Assembly (NCBI GenBank): GCA_905234665.1
Contig: CAJOIV010000021.1
Coordinates: forward strand, 1 to 64,000
From: an uncultured Bacteroidales bacterium
Lineage (GTDB): Bacteria > Bacteroidota > Bacteroidia > Bacteroidales > P3
Length of the DNA stretch: 64,000 nucleotides
Reading direction: 5' to 3'
The notes under the pieces were generated by a model that was given only the letters and a program-made list of their open reading frames with translations, had not been told where the DNA came from and ran no database searches. Positions 32,653-41,863 of the stretch are shown one piece after another (the first letter of the stretch is position 1; every line of letters starts with the position of its first letter). The position numbers were made by a program, and so were the translations under genes.

Positions 32653-33654
32653 ATGACAATTACCGGTATCGTTATCCTGTGCGTGATTATCTTTATCGCA
32701 CTGATTCTGTTTCTCTATCTGGTGCCCGTTGGACTCTGGTTCCAGGCACTCGTATCGGGTGTGCACACCTCGCTCATCCAGCTCATGTTCATGCGCTTCC
32801 GCAAAGTGCCGCCCAGCGTGATTGTCAACAACATGATCAACGCCACCAAGGCAGGCCTGAAGCTCACGCAGAACGAGCTCGAAGCCCACTATCTGGCTGG
32901 CGGCAACGTCAGCAGCGTGGTGCAGGCCCTCATCTCGGCCAACAAGGCCAACATGAACCTCGACTTCCGCACCGCCACTGCCATCGACCTGGCAGGCCGC
33001 GACGTGCTGAAGGCCGTGCAGACCTCTGTCAACCCCAAGGTCATCGACACGCCCCCCGTGGCTGCCGTGGCCAAGGACGGCATCCAGCTGATTGCCAAGG
33101 CCCGCGTCACCGTCCGCACCAACATCAAGCAGCTCGTCGGCGGCGCCGGCGAGGAGACCATCCTGGCCCGTGTAGGCGAAGGTATCGTCACCTCCATCGG
33201 CTCGGCCGTCAGCCACAAGCAGGTGCTTGAGAACCCCGACAGCATCTCCAAGCTCGTCCTCACCAAGGGTCTCGACAGCGGCACTGCCTTCGAGATTCTC
33301 TCCATCGACATCGCCGACATCGACGTGGGTAAGAACATCGGAGCCCAGTTGCAGATGGATCAGGCCAACGCCGACAAGAACATCGCCCAGGCCAAGGCCG
33401 AGGAGCGTCGCGCCATGGCTGTGGCCAGCGAGCAGGAGATGAAGGCCAAAGCCCAGGAGGCCCGCGCCAAGGTCATCGAGGCCGAAGCCGAGGTGCCCAA
33501 GGCCATGGCCGAAGCCTTCCGCTCAGGCAATCTCGGCATCATGGACTATTACCGCATGAAGAACATCCAAGCCGACACCGACATGCGCGAGAGCATCTCC
33601 AAGCCCGCCGCAGCCCCCAAGCCCGCCACTCCCAAACCCGCAGAGGAGAAGTAG
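32653..33654 (+). CDS. floA: Flotillin-like protein FloA
   Basis: The protein has 333 residues, full length for the UPF0365/FloA family. One membrane anchor is at the N-terminus ([20 protein letters not shown]), followed by the SPFH domain ([40 protein letters not shown]) and a helical Ala/Glu-rich region with [20 protein letters not shown]. It forms membrane-associated scaffolds. The tail is Pro/Ala-rich ([17 protein letters not shown]). A strong terminator follows. Confidence 0.95.
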   Translation: MTITGIVILCVIIFIALILFLYLVPVGLWFQALVSGVHTSLIQLMFMRFRKVPPSVIVNNMINATKAGLKLTQNELEAHYLAGGNVSSVVQALISANKANMNLDFRTATAIDLAGRDVLKAVQTSVNPKVIDTPPVAAVAKDGIQLIAKARVTVRTNIKQLVGGAGEETILARVGEGIVTSIGSAVSHKQVLENPDSISKLVLTKGLDSGTAFEILSIDIADIDVGKNIGAQLQMDQANADKNIAQAKAEERRAMAVASEQEMKAKAQEARAKVIEAEAEVPKAMAEAFRSGNLGIMDYYRMKNIQADTDMRESISKPAAAPKPATPKPAEEK

Positions 33655-33670
33655 GGAGCTGCAAGTTTCC

Positions 33671-33704
33671 AAAAAAGGGTGCCCCAAAGGCACCCTTTTC
33701 TTTT
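33671..33704 (+). terminator. Intrinsic terminator after floA
   Basis: AAAAGGGTGCC and GGCACCCTTTT form an 11-base perfect stem around CCAAA (33673-33699), followed by CTTTTG. It begins about 17 bases after the floA stop and ends the porU-to-floA series. Confidence 0.9.
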
Positions 33705-33720
33705 GTATCCCGAAGAAAGA

Positions 33721-33752
33721 TTTGTCCAATTGGAATAAATGTATTATCTTTG
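33721..33752 (+). promoter_or_regulatory. Promoter of the toxin-antitoxin pair
   Basis: TTTG at 33721-33724, a 20-base spacer, and TATCTTTG at 33745-33752 form the best match to the Bacteroidetes consensus in the window. Transcription would start near 33759, so the upstream in-frame ATG at 33750 is not usable and the antitoxin starts at 33783. GTATT words at 33741-33745, 33762-33766 and 33772-33776 may be autoregulatory half-sites. Confidence 0.85.
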
Positions 33753-33782
33753 CATTCAGAAGTATTCAAACGTATTACACCC

Positions 33783-34040
33783 ATGGAGACCACAATCGAA
33801 AGAAAACCAACCTCTTTCCGTCTGAGGAAGGATTTGCTGGAAGGACTGAAACGCAATGCGGCACGCGAAAACCGGACGCTCAACAACTATGTTGAGAGCC
33901 TTCTGCTTGACATTTTTTATCACGAGCCCAACGACGTGACCAAGGCCGCCATAGAAGAGGCCAAGAACAGGACTCATTATCCTGAAGGGGAAGTTTACAG
34001 CAGTGCAGAAGAACTCCTTAACGCTCTTGATGCAGAATGA
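33783..34040 (+). CDS. Ribbon-helix-helix antitoxin
   Basis: The protein has 85 residues from the ATG at 33783. The N-terminus reads as ribbon-helix-helix DNA binding (PTSFRLRKDLLEGLKRNAAR, ENRTLNNYVESLLLDIFY). The acidic C-terminus (HYPEGEVYSSAEELLNALDA) is the kind of segment that wraps a toxin. It overlaps the toxin ATG by four bases, the classic antitoxin-first layout, and has its own promoter, so it is probably autoregulated. A longer start at 33750 falls inside the -7 box and is rejected. Confidence 0.85.
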   Translation: METTIERKPTSFRLRKDLLEGLKRNAARENRTLNNYVESLLLDIFYHEPNDVTKAAIEEAKNRTHYPEGEVYSSAEELLNALDAE

Positions 34041-34312
34041 AAAGACTTTTTCCTTCGAGCCAATACAAGAAAGACTACAAGCGCTATCGGCATAACACAC
34101 GGAAGAAAGCCGCATTAAAAGTCATCCTTGACCTACTGGCGAACGAAAAGCCCATACCTCCCGAATACTATCCCCACACGCTTACAGGCAACTACAAAGG
34201 CTGTCTTGAATGCCATATCGAGGGGGATTTCCTTCTTATCTGGATTGACGAAAAACAGGACATCATCGAGTTGGTGCGTTTAGGCTCCCACTCTGAATTG
34301 TTCGGGAAATAA
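34037..34312 (+). CDS. YafQ-family mRNA interferase toxin
   Basis: The protein has 91 residues. Catalytic positions of the E. coli YafQ type are kept: H47 (YYPHTLTGNYKG), H60 and D64 (CHIEGDFLLIWI), H85 and F89 (GSHSELFG). Such toxins cleave mRNA on the ribosome. The N-terminus is basic (SSQYKKDYKRYRHNTRKKA). All key residues are present, so it looks functional. It follows the antitoxin with an ATGA overlap. Confidence 0.9.
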   Translation: MKRLFPSSQYKKDYKRYRHNTRKKAALKVILDLLANEKPIPPEYYPHTLTGNYKGCLECHIEGDFLLIWIDEKQDIIELVRLGSHSELFGK

Positions 34313-34318
34313 GTAGTC

Positions 34319-35182
34319 ATGAGCAATCGACTGAAGACATGCGCGAAGGTGGCGCTCGGACTCGGGGTGCTGTTTTGGGCCAGCATCTTCGTAGTGATAC
34401 CCCTTCGGTACACAGCTGGGTGGTTGGCGACGGTGTACAGCTATGCATACCTCCTGATGTGCGGAGCGGCACTGATGGTTGTCATCGGGCTGCTTCTTAT
34501 GCAGATTGCCAAATACAACGAGGATAGTTACGACTTCCCCGAAAAGCCCGATCCCCAACGGGTGGCAGAGTTGCTGACGTGGATTGCGCCACAGGCGCGC
34601 CGTTGTATCTCATTCAGCGAGAGGCCAGGCCAACCCCTCACCGTGGGATGCAGCAAAGCCTATGGATACCCCGATTTGCCGATTGGGCGGAAGCGTCCTT
34701 TGGACGACAATGGCGAGCCGTTGGAACTCATCGTCCAACTGCGCTGCAGCGACCTGGCTCCCTTTGACCCCGAGAACCGATATCCTCATGCGGGAATGCT
34801 CTACTTCTTCGACGGGCTGGTACTCTATTGTGGACAAGAGGAGGTGCTGCAACCCTCCTGCCCCGAGTTGGAATGGAACGGGAATCCGATAGTTTTCAGC
34901 GAGAATCAGGACTTCCCCGATTTCTCCATTGCCTGCGGGCAATTCCCGGACATCAAATGGGCCGACTACTTCGAAGCGTGTCGACAAGCCGGGTGGCGGG
35001 TCTGCGACGGCATTATTGGTGGCTATTGCCATTCCGAGCGGGAACCCGCCAGCGGTTTGGAGCATTGTGAAGCGTTGCTGACCGTCTTTGACTGTCCCGG
35101 CCACGATGGCGAAGGCATAACCTACCTCATCGACCCTCAAGACCTGTCCAACCGCAGTTTCAGCAACGCCCTCTGCGTGTAG
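34319..35182 (+). CDS. DUF1963/YwqG-like protein with N-terminal membrane anchor
   Basis: The protein has 287 residues. Two hydrophobic segments at about 10-30 and 38-62 (VALGLGVLFWASIFVVIPL, AYLLMCGAALMVVIGLLLM) anchor it. The soluble part resembles DUF1963/YwqG proteins: KAYGYPDLPIGRKRPL, LIVQLRCSDLAPF, GMLYFFDGLVLY, WNGNPIVFSE, EHCEALLTVFDC. The function of that family is unknown. The ATG is six bases after the toxin stop, so it may be read through from the toxin-antitoxin promoter. Convergent panB begins 10 bases downstream. Confidence 0.65.
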   Translation: MSNRLKTCAKVALGLGVLFWASIFVVIPLRYTAGWLATVYSYAYLLMCGAALMVVIGLLLMQIAKYNEDSYDFPEKPDPQRVAELLTWIAPQARRCISFSERPGQPLTVGCSKAYGYPDLPIGRKRPLDDNGEPLELIVQLRCSDLAPFDPENRYPHAGMLYFFDGLVLYCGQEEVLQPSCPELEWNGNPIVFSENQDFPDFSIACGQFPDIKWADYFEACRQAGWRVCDGIIGGYCHSEREPASGLEHCEALLTVFDCPGHDGEGITYLIDPQDLSNRSFSNALCV

Positions 35183-35192
35183 ACAGAGGGAA

Positions 35193-36011
35193 TCAGTACT
35201 GTTCCTTCTCGTTGGGGAAGTTGACGTTCTTGACGTCGTCGATGTATTGGCGGATGGCGTTGCTGATGTCGGCGCCGAAGGAGCCGTAGAGGCGGAGGTA
35301 GCGGGGGGTGAACTGCTGGGTGATGCCGAGCATGTCCTGCAGCACAAGCACCTGTCCGTCGGTCTCAGAGCCTGCGCCTATGCCGATGGTGGGAATCTTG
35401 ATCTCACGGGTCACCTGTCCGGCCAGCTTGGCGGGGATTTTCTCCAGCACGACGCTGAAACATCCAGCATCTTCCAGCACATGGGCGTTGTGAATCAGTT
35501 GCTGAGCCTCGTCATCGTTTGTGGCACGGACAGCGTATGTACCGAACTTGTTGATGCTCTGGGGTGTCAGTCCGAGGTGCCCCATGACGGGGATGCCCGC
35601 CGTGAGGATACGGCAGATGGATTCGAGGACCTCCTCGCCACCTTCCAGTTTGACGGCGTCGGCTCCCGTCTCTTTCATGATGCGGATGGCGGAGGCCAGA
35701 GCCTGTTTCGAGTTGCCCTGGTAGGTGCCGAAAGGCATGTCGACCACCACGAGGGCGCGCTTGATGGCGCGCTTGACGGAGGAGGCATATACAATCATCT
35801 CGTCGAGCGAGATGGGGAGGGTGGTGTCGTATCCCTCCATCACATTGGCGGCGGAATCGCCCACGAGCACCACATCTATCTTGGTGGCGTCGAGGAGCTT
35901 GGCCATAGAATAGTCGTAGGCGGTGAGCATGGCGATTTTCTCGCCCTGCTGTTTCATACGCTGGAGGACGTGGGTGGTGACTTTGGTTACATCAGTCTGG
36001 AGATAAGCCAT
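35193..36011 (-). CDS. panB: 3-methyl-2-oxobutanoate hydroxymethyltransferase
   Basis: The protein has 272 residues from the ATG at 36011; a TTG nine bases further out is less likely. Family blocks are clear: [94 protein letters not shown]. It adds a hydroxymethyl group from methylene-THF to ketoisovalerate in pantothenate/CoA synthesis. The only sequence between it and the upstream gene is an AT-rich repeat of AATTGAGAATTGAAA type. Confidence 0.96.
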   Translation of the reverse strand: MAYLQTDVTKVTTHVLQRMKQQGEKIAMLTAYDYSMAKLLDATKIDVVLVGDSAANVMEGYDTTLPISLDEMIVYASSVKRAIKRALVVVDMPFGTYQGNSKQALASAIRIMKETGADAVKLEGGEEVLESICRILTAGIPVMGHLGLTPQSINKFGTYAVRATNDDEAQQLIHNAHVLEDAGCFSVVLEKIPAKLAGQVTREIKIPTIGIGAGSETDGQVLVLQDMLGITQQFTPRYLRLYGSFGADISNAIRQYIDDVKNVNFPNEKEQY

Positions 36012-36046
36012 AATTCTCAATTTTCAATTCTCAATTTTCAATTCCC
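36011..36046. repeat. AT-rich TTCTCAATTTTCAA filler repeat
   Basis: Tandem variants of TTCTCAATTTTCAA fill the junction between panB and the upstream gene, overlapping the panB start codon on one side. On the other they supply the last codons (ELKIEN) of the upstream gene. Similar words are at 38344-38365, 41836-41864 and 51464-51489. Confidence 0.7.
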
Positions 36047-37337
36047 TACAGTTCTTCATCGCCATCGGTGGGGGGGGCATGGTTTCAGTGAGATTCTCGT
36101 CGGCCTCCTCAACGATGCGGAGCATGGCGCGGAAGGGTTTCTTGAATTCATAATCGCCGTTGCGACCCACACGGAAAGGCTTGTAGAAAGCCTCTTCGCC
36201 GTACTCCATGATGGTCACAGCGCCCTGTTCGGTGGGGGTGTCGGCAGGATATAGATAGGAGCGCACCTCTTCGGGCTGTATGCGTTTGGCGATGAAGATG
36301 GTGTCGAACTGCGTGGGGTTGATTCCCGCCTGGATCATCAGCACTGGACCGCCCTTGATTTTCTTGGTGGGGAGTGATTTATACTCAACCCCTTTGTCGG
36401 AGTACTTCTTGGCGTAGATGCGCAACTTCGACTCCACCTGCTCGTCTGTAACGGGGAAACGCACGAAAATGGAGTCGGGCATCTGCTGCGAGCACTCGCC
36501 GGGCTGGCGCGTGAAGGAGGAATGCAGCACCACGTATCCCACAGGCAGGATAATCTGGCGACGGTGGGGTACAAGGAAGTATTTCTCGACCAAAGCCTTG
36601 TAGTCCAAGTGCTCTTCGATGGTGATGGTGACGGGCGGAGGGCACTCGTCGCGGGTGCCGCGGACAGAATAGATGCTGCCCTTGGGTAGGATAATCTGGA
36701 TGTAATAGGAACGGATGTTGCTGTCCTGCGCGGGAATGAAGCATCCCTCGGAGAAACCGATGCACTCTGCCGGGTCGTGGTGGAAAGTGACGAGCACCTT
36801 GTCCTTCAGCGGCACGGTCTTGTTCAGGAACATGCGGCTCTCGGGGAGCATACTGCAGTCGTACACCTGCTTGTCGACAGGCACCTCGTAGCGCAGCAGC
36901 TCGACGGTGTCGCCCTTGCAGGAGCAGTGCACGGGGTTGTAGGCATAACGGATGGGGAAACGGGTGTCGCGGTCGACATTCTCCTCGTCGCCACGCATGG
37001 AGAGATACCTGTAGACCGACTGCACTCTCGCGGCCATGAGTCCCGAGTCGGCCTTGTCGGCATAGCCCTCAATGGTGATGGCGTAGAAGCGCGGATTGTT
37101 GCGGTCGAAGCCAACACTATAGGCCGAGTCGAGGCGGTCGAGGTCACGCACGCGGTAGTTGCTGTCGCCCGCGTCGAAGTCCAGCAGCAGGCAGAAGACC
37201 TCAGGGTTAATCCAAGCCTGCTCCAGTTGTTTGGGCTTCAAAGGCTTCTCGGACGGGATATACAAACCCGTCTGCCCCCAGGCTGTTGGAAGTATGAGGT
37301 AAGAAGTAAGAACTAAGAAGGATAGAATCTTTTTCAT
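36024..37337 (-). CDS. Exported protein of unknown function, partial OmpA-like resemblance
   Basis: The protein has 437 residues with a signal peptide (ILSFLVLTSYLILPTAWG, cut before QTG). I do not recognise a full family. Residues ~82-118 (YAITIEGYADKADSGLMAAR, VQSVYRYLSMRG) resemble an OmpA peptidoglycan-binding signature, but the flanking pattern is incomplete. The middle has paired cysteines (HCSCKGD, ECIGFSEGC). The last residues, ELKIEN, are encoded by an intergenic repeat, so the gene's original end has been changed by repeat insertion or growth. It lies between a MoxR ATPase and panB on the same strand; no functional link is evident. Confidence 0.7.
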   Translation of the reverse strand: MKKILSFLVLTSYLILPTAWGQTGLYIPSEKPLKPKQLEQAWINPEVFCLLLDFDAGDSNYRVRDLDRLDSAYSVGFDRNNPRFYAITIEGYADKADSGLMAARVQSVYRYLSMRGDEENVDRDTRFPIRYAYNPVHCSCKGDTVELLRYEVPVDKQVYDCSMLPESRMFLNKTVPLKDKVLVTFHHDPAECIGFSEGCFIPAQDSNIRSYYIQIILPKGSIYSVRGTRDECPPPVTITIEEHLDYKALVEKYFLVPHRRQIILPVGYVVLHSSFTRQPGECSQQMPDSIFVRFPVTDEQVESKLRIYAKKYSDKGVEYKSLPTKKIKGGPVLMIQAGINPTQFDTIFIAKRIQPEEVRSYLYPADTPTEQGAVTIMEYGEEAFYKPFRVGRNGDYEFKKPFRAMLRIVEEADENLTETMPPPPMAMKNCRELKIEN

Positions 37338-37360
37338 ATTTTCAGCAGGGCGCGTCAGCC

Positions 37361-37395
37361 TTCTATAACCTATAACCTTTAACCAATAACCTTTA
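37361..37395. repeat. AT-rich TATAACC filler repeat
   Basis: Variants of CTATAACCTATAACCTTTAACCAATAACC fill the end of the gap between the MoxR gene and the exported protein, reaching into the MoxR stop. The same words occur at 1208-1236 and 21019-21043. Confidence 0.6.
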
Positions 37396-38343
37396 TTTCA
37401 GGAGTTCCTCCACGAGGCTCTCGACGGTGATGTTCTCGGCCTCGGCATAGTAGTTGCGCACAATGCGGTGGCGCAACACCTCGGTGGCCACAGCCTTCAC
37501 ATCCTCCATGTCGGGTGAATACTTGCCGTGCAGGGCGGCGTGTGTTTTTGCGCCCATGACGAGGTATTGCGAGGCGCGGGGACCAGCACCCCACGAGAGG
37601 TACTTGGTGGCCAGCGAGTCGGCCTTCCCGGGGCGTGTGGAGGCCGCGAGACTGACGGCGAATTCACATACATTGTCAGGCACCGGCATACGGCGGATGA
37701 CGCGTTGGTGGCCGAGTATATCTTCGGCAGTGAGCACTTTAGAGACCTCTGGATGGGCGTCGACGGTAGTGCCTTTGACGATGTCCACCTCCTCGGCAAA
37801 GGAGGGGTAGTCCATGCGTATGTTGAACATGAAACGGTCCAACTGGGCCTCGGGCAACGGGTAGGTGCCCTCCTGCTCGATGGGGTTCTGCGTGGCGAGG
37901 ACGAAGAAGGGGTCGTCGAGGCGGTAGCTCTTGCCCGACACCGTCACCGAGTGTTCCTGCATGGCCTCCAGCAGGGCGGCCTGAGTCTTTGGGGGGGTGC
38001 GGTTAATCTCGTCGGCCAGGATGATGTTGGCAAACACCGGTCCCTTGATGAACTGGAAACGGCGGTTTTCGTCGAGGATTTCCGAGCCTGTGATGTCGGA
38101 AGGCATCAGGTCGGGGGTGAACTGGATGCGGTTGAAGGTGAGGCCGAGAGCCTTGGCGAGGGTGTTGACCATGAGGGTCTTGGCCAAGCCCGGCACACCT
38201 ACCAGCAGGCAGTGCCCGCCGGTGAAGATGGAGATGAGGAGGCTGTCGACGGCCTTTTCCTGACCCACGATGACCTTGCCCATCTCGCTTTTCAGCGCGT
38301 GGTATTGGGCGACGAGGGTATTAAGGGTTTCTGTATCTGACAT
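37393..38343 (-). CDS. MoxR-family AAA+ ATPase
   Basis: The protein has 316 residues from the ATG at 38343; longer readings cross the intergenic repeat. Walker A is GVPGLAKT (49-56) and Walker B IILADEINR (107-115), followed by PPKTQAALLEAMQE, sensor 1 in VLATQNPIEQEGTYPLPEAQ, and DRFMFNI. MoxR ATPases act as chaperones that assemble or activate metal- or VWA-domain proteins. Usual partners (DUF58 and VWA proteins) are not next to it here. It lies 26 bases after the SurA-like gene. Confidence 0.92.
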   Translation of the reverse strand: MSDTETLNTLVAQYHALKSEMGKVIVGQEKAVDSLLISIFTGGHCLLVGVPGLAKTLMVNTLAKALGLTFNRIQFTPDLMPSDITGSEILDENRRFQFIKGPVFANIILADEINRTPPKTQAALLEAMQEHSVTVSGKSYRLDDPFFVLATQNPIEQEGTYPLPEAQLDRFMFNIRMDYPSFAEEVDIVKGTTVDAHPEVSKVLTAEDILGHQRVIRRMPVPDNVCEFAVSLAASTRPGKADSLATKYLSWGAGPRASQYLVMGAKTHAALHGKYSPDMEDVKAVATEVLRHRIVRNYYAEAENITVESLVEELLK

Positions 38344-38369
38344 TTTTCTTAATTGAGAATTGAAAGTTC

Positions 38370-39725
38370 TTACTTTCCTGCGAACCAGTTGACGCGGAAG
38401 TTGGAGCAATCCTTGTATTCGTCGGAGATATGGATATAGGTGGTCTTCACCATGCGGTTGCACCATTCCACAATCTTGGCGGTCTTGGCGGTCTGCAGGG
38501 CGGCTGCAAAGATACGGTCGTAGTCATCCTCCAAGTTGGCGCGGTGAGCGGGGATTTTCTTCACCATACGCAGGATGCAGTAGGCGCTCTTGTTCTCGTC
38601 GGTGGTGATGGCCGTGGCGTTGGACACCTCGCCCTCGTCCATGGCCGAGATGCCGATGCCGGGATAGAGCTGTGCCAACTCCTCCTTGGTGAAGCGATTG
38701 TTGCCTGAGTGGGGGTTGGAGACGATGCCTCCCTGCTTGCGGCTGATGCCGTCGGAGTACTTCTCGGCCGCGGCTTCGAAAGTGATGCTTCCCTTGCGTA
38801 TCTCTGTGGCGAGGCTGTCGAGGGTCATGCGGGCACGCAGCAGGTCTTCGGACGACGTCTTGGGCTGCAGAAGGATATGGCGGACGTTGATGGTGTTGCC
38901 CCTACGCTCGATGAGCTGGAGAATGTGGAAACCGTACTGGGTCTCGACGATGGGCGACACCTCGCCGGGCTTCAGGGCGAAGGCGGCGGCCTCGAACTCG
39001 CTCACCATCTTGCCACGCCCGAAGAAACCCAGTTCGCCGCCTTTGGCTGCCGACCCGGGGTCTTGCGAGTAGAGCTTGGCCAGCATGCTGAAGCGCTCGC
39101 CTTTGAGGACGCGCTCGCGCAACTCGGACAACTCCGTGCGCACGCGGTCGCGTTCCTCTTCCGTGATGGAGGGCTGGATGGTGATTTCCGCCACCTCGTA
39201 CTGGGCGTCGATGTCAGGCAGACTGTCCTGCGGGAAGGTGGCAAAATACTCGGCCACCTCGGCGGGGGTCACCTTCACGTTCTCCGTCAGTTCCGCCTCG
39301 ACGCGCGAGCTGAGGATGCGGTCGTGCAGGATATCGAAGTACTGGTCGTGCAGCTCGTCGTAGGAGTAGCCGACGGCCTCGCGCAGGCGGTCTTTCCCGC
39401 CCACTTGGTCGACAACGGCGTCGAGATAGTATTTCACCTGGTCTTCCACCTGCTCGTCAGTCACCTCCACACTGTCGACCATACCTTTGTGCACCAGCAG
39501 TTTGCTGATGAGCATACTCTCCAGCAGGCTGCAACGCTCGGCATGGGCGTTCTCCATGCCCTGCCGCAGACGTATCTGGCGGTAGGCCTGCTCGATATCG
39601 GAATTCTTGATGATGGTCTGTCCGACGACGGCCACGATACCGTCAACCACCTGTTTACGCTCCTGGGCCTGCGCCAGGGAGGCGCACACCATGGTGGAGA
39701 GCAGGATGAACAATAGTTTCTTCAT
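38370..39725 (-). CDS. SurA-like periplasmic peptidyl-prolyl isomerase
   Basis: The protein has 451 residues from the ATG at 39725; the 26-residue longer form reads into the upstream gene. It has a signal peptide (LLFILLSTMVCASLAQAQ), a SurA-type N-terminal helical region (IVAVVGQTIIKNSDIEQAYR) and two parvulin domains, the first with YSQDPGSAAKGGELGFFGRG and YGFHILQLIERR, the second starting at NVRHILLQPK. It should fold outer-membrane proteins in the periplasm. It lies eight bases after the larger PpiC-type isomerase, so both are expressed with guaB. Confidence 0.92.
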   Translation of the reverse strand: MKKLLFILLSTMVCASLAQAQERKQVVDGIVAVVGQTIIKNSDIEQAYRQIRLRQGMENAHAERCSLLESMLISKLLVHKGMVDSVEVTDEQVEDQVKYYLDAVVDQVGGKDRLREAVGYSYDELHDQYFDILHDRILSSRVEAELTENVKVTPAEVAEYFATFPQDSLPDIDAQYEVAEITIQPSITEEERDRVRTELSELRERVLKGERFSMLAKLYSQDPGSAAKGGELGFFGRGKMVSEFEAAAFALKPGEVSPIVETQYGFHILQLIERRGNTINVRHILLQPKTSSEDLLRARMTLDSLATEIRKGSITFEAAAEKYSDGISRKQGGIVSNPHSGNNRFTKEELAQLYPGIGISAMDEGEVSNATAITTDENKSAYCILRMVKKIPAHRANLEDDYDRIFAAALQTAKTAKIVEWCNRMVKTTYIHISDEYKDCSNFRVNWFAGK

Positions 39726-39733
39726 TGCTTGTA

Positions 39734-41842
39734 TCAATAGGTGATTTCGTCTATAACTTCCTGATGGACCTTGACATTGTACTTCTCGCGCAACTGACTG
39801 CACACCTTCTGGTCCAAATAGTTCTGATAGTCGTTCAGATAGTAGCCGCGGGCTTCGTGGAGAGCCTTGGGTTCGGGCTCATGCACTTTCTCCACCAACA
39901 CCAGGTCGTAGCCCTTGCGATGGGGACGGCCATAGATTCCCGTGTGCCACTCGCCGTCGCGCAGAATGTCCTGGCTGCCACGTTCCACAAGGTCGAAACG
40001 CACAAGCACGGGGTTGTCGGCCTTGCACTTCTTGGTGCGCACTTTCTTCATCAGGGCGTCACGCAACGCCTCGCCGCCGGGAGCGTCGGCCATCTTCTTC
40101 TGCAGAATGGAGATAGCCTTCTCGGGAGCCAGGCAGGCGCTGTCGAAGATGCTGAAGGTGTAGACCCTTGCGCGCTCGTTCCAGAAGTAGGGTGCCTGAG
40201 CCGAGTCGTTGATGTCGTGCTTGGGCATGGCCTCGGCATAGAAGTCGGCGAACCCCGCCGAGTCCTTGATGGCACGGCTCCAGACAAACTTGTCGTTGTA
40301 TGTGAATATCATCAAGCCGTGGCGATATTCGGCCATCAGGTCGCGGAACTCGGGGTTGTCCTGCTCCAGACGGTTGTCGGCATACTTGATGAGCTCATAC
40401 TCCATGAAGTCCTTGTAGCGTTCGGCCACGAAGATGTCGAGGTCGCTGATGGGCCATACCTTCTTATGCTTGGAGAGGTAACGGGCGAAGTCGCGCGAAT
40501 TGTAGTTCGTCTCGCCGATGCGGAAGAGGGGGCGCATGTCGGTGATCTGGTTCGAGTCGTAGTTGAACTTGGCCGAGAAGATGGTGTCCGTCACCACGGC
40601 GCGGATGGCGGCGAGGCTGGCGGCATAGGGGGCGTTTTTCTTCTTCGAGGTCTTCACCTTGGTGTAATCCTCAAAGCCGTAGATTCTCTTGCACTGCTCG
40701 GCGAAGATGCGCTGCGGGCGTTTGCTGCGCTCGCCGACGGTCATGCGCGACTTGAGGTAGGGCACCATGCTCTCGAACGGGGGGCATTCCTCTTTGCTGA
40801 TGAGCTTGATGATGTGCCATCCGTAGCGGGTCTTGAAGGGCTTCGAGAAGTCGCCCACCTGCATGCCGGAGGCGATGGTGGACACATACTCGGGAGGCAG
40901 CTGATTGCAGGGCATCTCGCCCAGTTCAATGCCCTGGGCTCCTGAACCGCGGTCCGAGCTATAGTTCTTGGCCACAGTGGCGAAGGGGTCGCCCTCGGAC
41001 AATTGGCGGTATGCCCCGTTGATCATCTTCTCGGGGTTGATGGCCTTGTTCGACACCCAGATGTGGGCGACATTGGCCTTGCCGTAGTAGTGGTTGCGCT
41101 CGAAGAGCTTGATGACGTGGTAGCCATATTTGGTCCTGACGGGCTGGCTCACCTCGCCGGGTTTCATGGCGTAGACAGCCGACTCGAAGGGATAGATCAT
41201 GTCGAACACCGTGAAGCAGCCCAGGTCGCCCTCGATGGGGTTGTCCTCTTCGGCGCGCTTCCTCACGAGGGGGTCCTTGCTGTTCATGCGCTGGGTGCGC
41301 ATCTCTTCCTGGGCCAAGGTATAGAAATCCTCGCCGTTGCGGGCGCGGAGCGACAGTTCCATGGCGTGGTTGTAGGCCGCCTCGGTGTCCTGGGCCGATG
41401 CCGCCTCACCGCACGGCACCAGGATGTGCGCGGCGTGCAGGGCATACTGGCTGCGTTCATAGGCCTCCTGCAGAAGTTCCTTCAGGGTCGTCGAGTCAAT
41501 CAGATAACTCGTTGCCAACTCATCGCGGTAGGTCTTCAGCTCCTTGCGGAGGGCCGGCAGGGTGTCGTAGCCCAGGGCGTAGGCGTCGGCCAGTTTGGCA
41601 CGGAAATTGACATACAACTGGGCATATTCCTCCAGAGCCTTGCGTTTCTCGTAGGTGCAGGCCGTGGGGGCTGCCGACGGGTCCTTACCGATGGACTGAA
41701 GGAAATCCTTCATGAACTGCGACTTGTAGATAGGCTTCCCGCCCACCTCGAAGATAACGGGGTCGTTGGCGGTCTGTGCCACTGCCGTCGACAGCGCGGC
41801 GGCAAGAAGCATAAATGTCAAAACTTTCTTCATCTTTTTCAA
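39734..41842 (-). CDS. Large PpiC-type peptidyl-prolyl isomerase
   Basis: The protein has 702 residues with a signal peptide (KKVLTFMLLAAALSTAVAQ). It has two parvulin-like domains, around ALHAAHILVPCGEA and KANVAHIWVSNKAI with SSDRGSGAQGIELGEM. A long C-terminal half (~430-702) has no isomerase motif and is rich in aromatic and charged residues (KFVWSRAIKDSAGFADFYAE, DGEWHTGIYGRPHRKGYDLV). This architecture is common in Bacteroidales beside guaB. It is probably a periplasmic chaperone, with the C-terminal part binding clients. It lies 21 bases downstream of guaB. Confidence 0.88.
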   Translation of the reverse strand: MKKMKKVLTFMLLAAALSTAVAQTANDPVIFEVGGKPIYKSQFMKDFLQSIGKDPSAAPTACTYEKRKALEEYAQLYVNFRAKLADAYALGYDTLPALRKELKTYRDELATSYLIDSTTLKELLQEAYERSQYALHAAHILVPCGEAASAQDTEAAYNHAMELSLRARNGEDFYTLAQEEMRTQRMNSKDPLVRKRAEEDNPIEGDLGCFTVFDMIYPFESAVYAMKPGEVSQPVRTKYGYHVIKLFERNHYYGKANVAHIWVSNKAINPEKMINGAYRQLSEGDPFATVAKNYSSDRGSGAQGIELGEMPCNQLPPEYVSTIASGMQVGDFSKPFKTRYGWHIIKLISKEECPPFESMVPYLKSRMTVGERSKRPQRIFAEQCKRIYGFEDYTKVKTSKKKNAPYAASLAAIRAVVTDTIFSAKFNYDSNQITDMRPLFRIGETNYNSRDFARYLSKHKKVWPISDLDIFVAERYKDFMEYELIKYADNRLEQDNPEFRDLMAEYRHGLMIFTYNDKFVWSRAIKDSAGFADFYAEAMPKHDINDSAQAPYFWNERARVYTFSIFDSACLAPEKAISILQKKMADAPGGEALRDALMKKVRTKKCKADNPVLVRFDLVERGSQDILRDGEWHTGIYGRPHRKGYDLVLVEKVHEPEPKALHEARGYYLNDYQNYLDQKVCSQLREKYNVKVHQEVIDEITY

Positions 41843-41863
41843 TTCCTAATTTCTAATTCCAAA

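Noticed and set aside
33750-33782. Upstream in-frame ATG for the antitoxin
   Set aside because: It lies within the -7 box, upstream of the likely transcription start.
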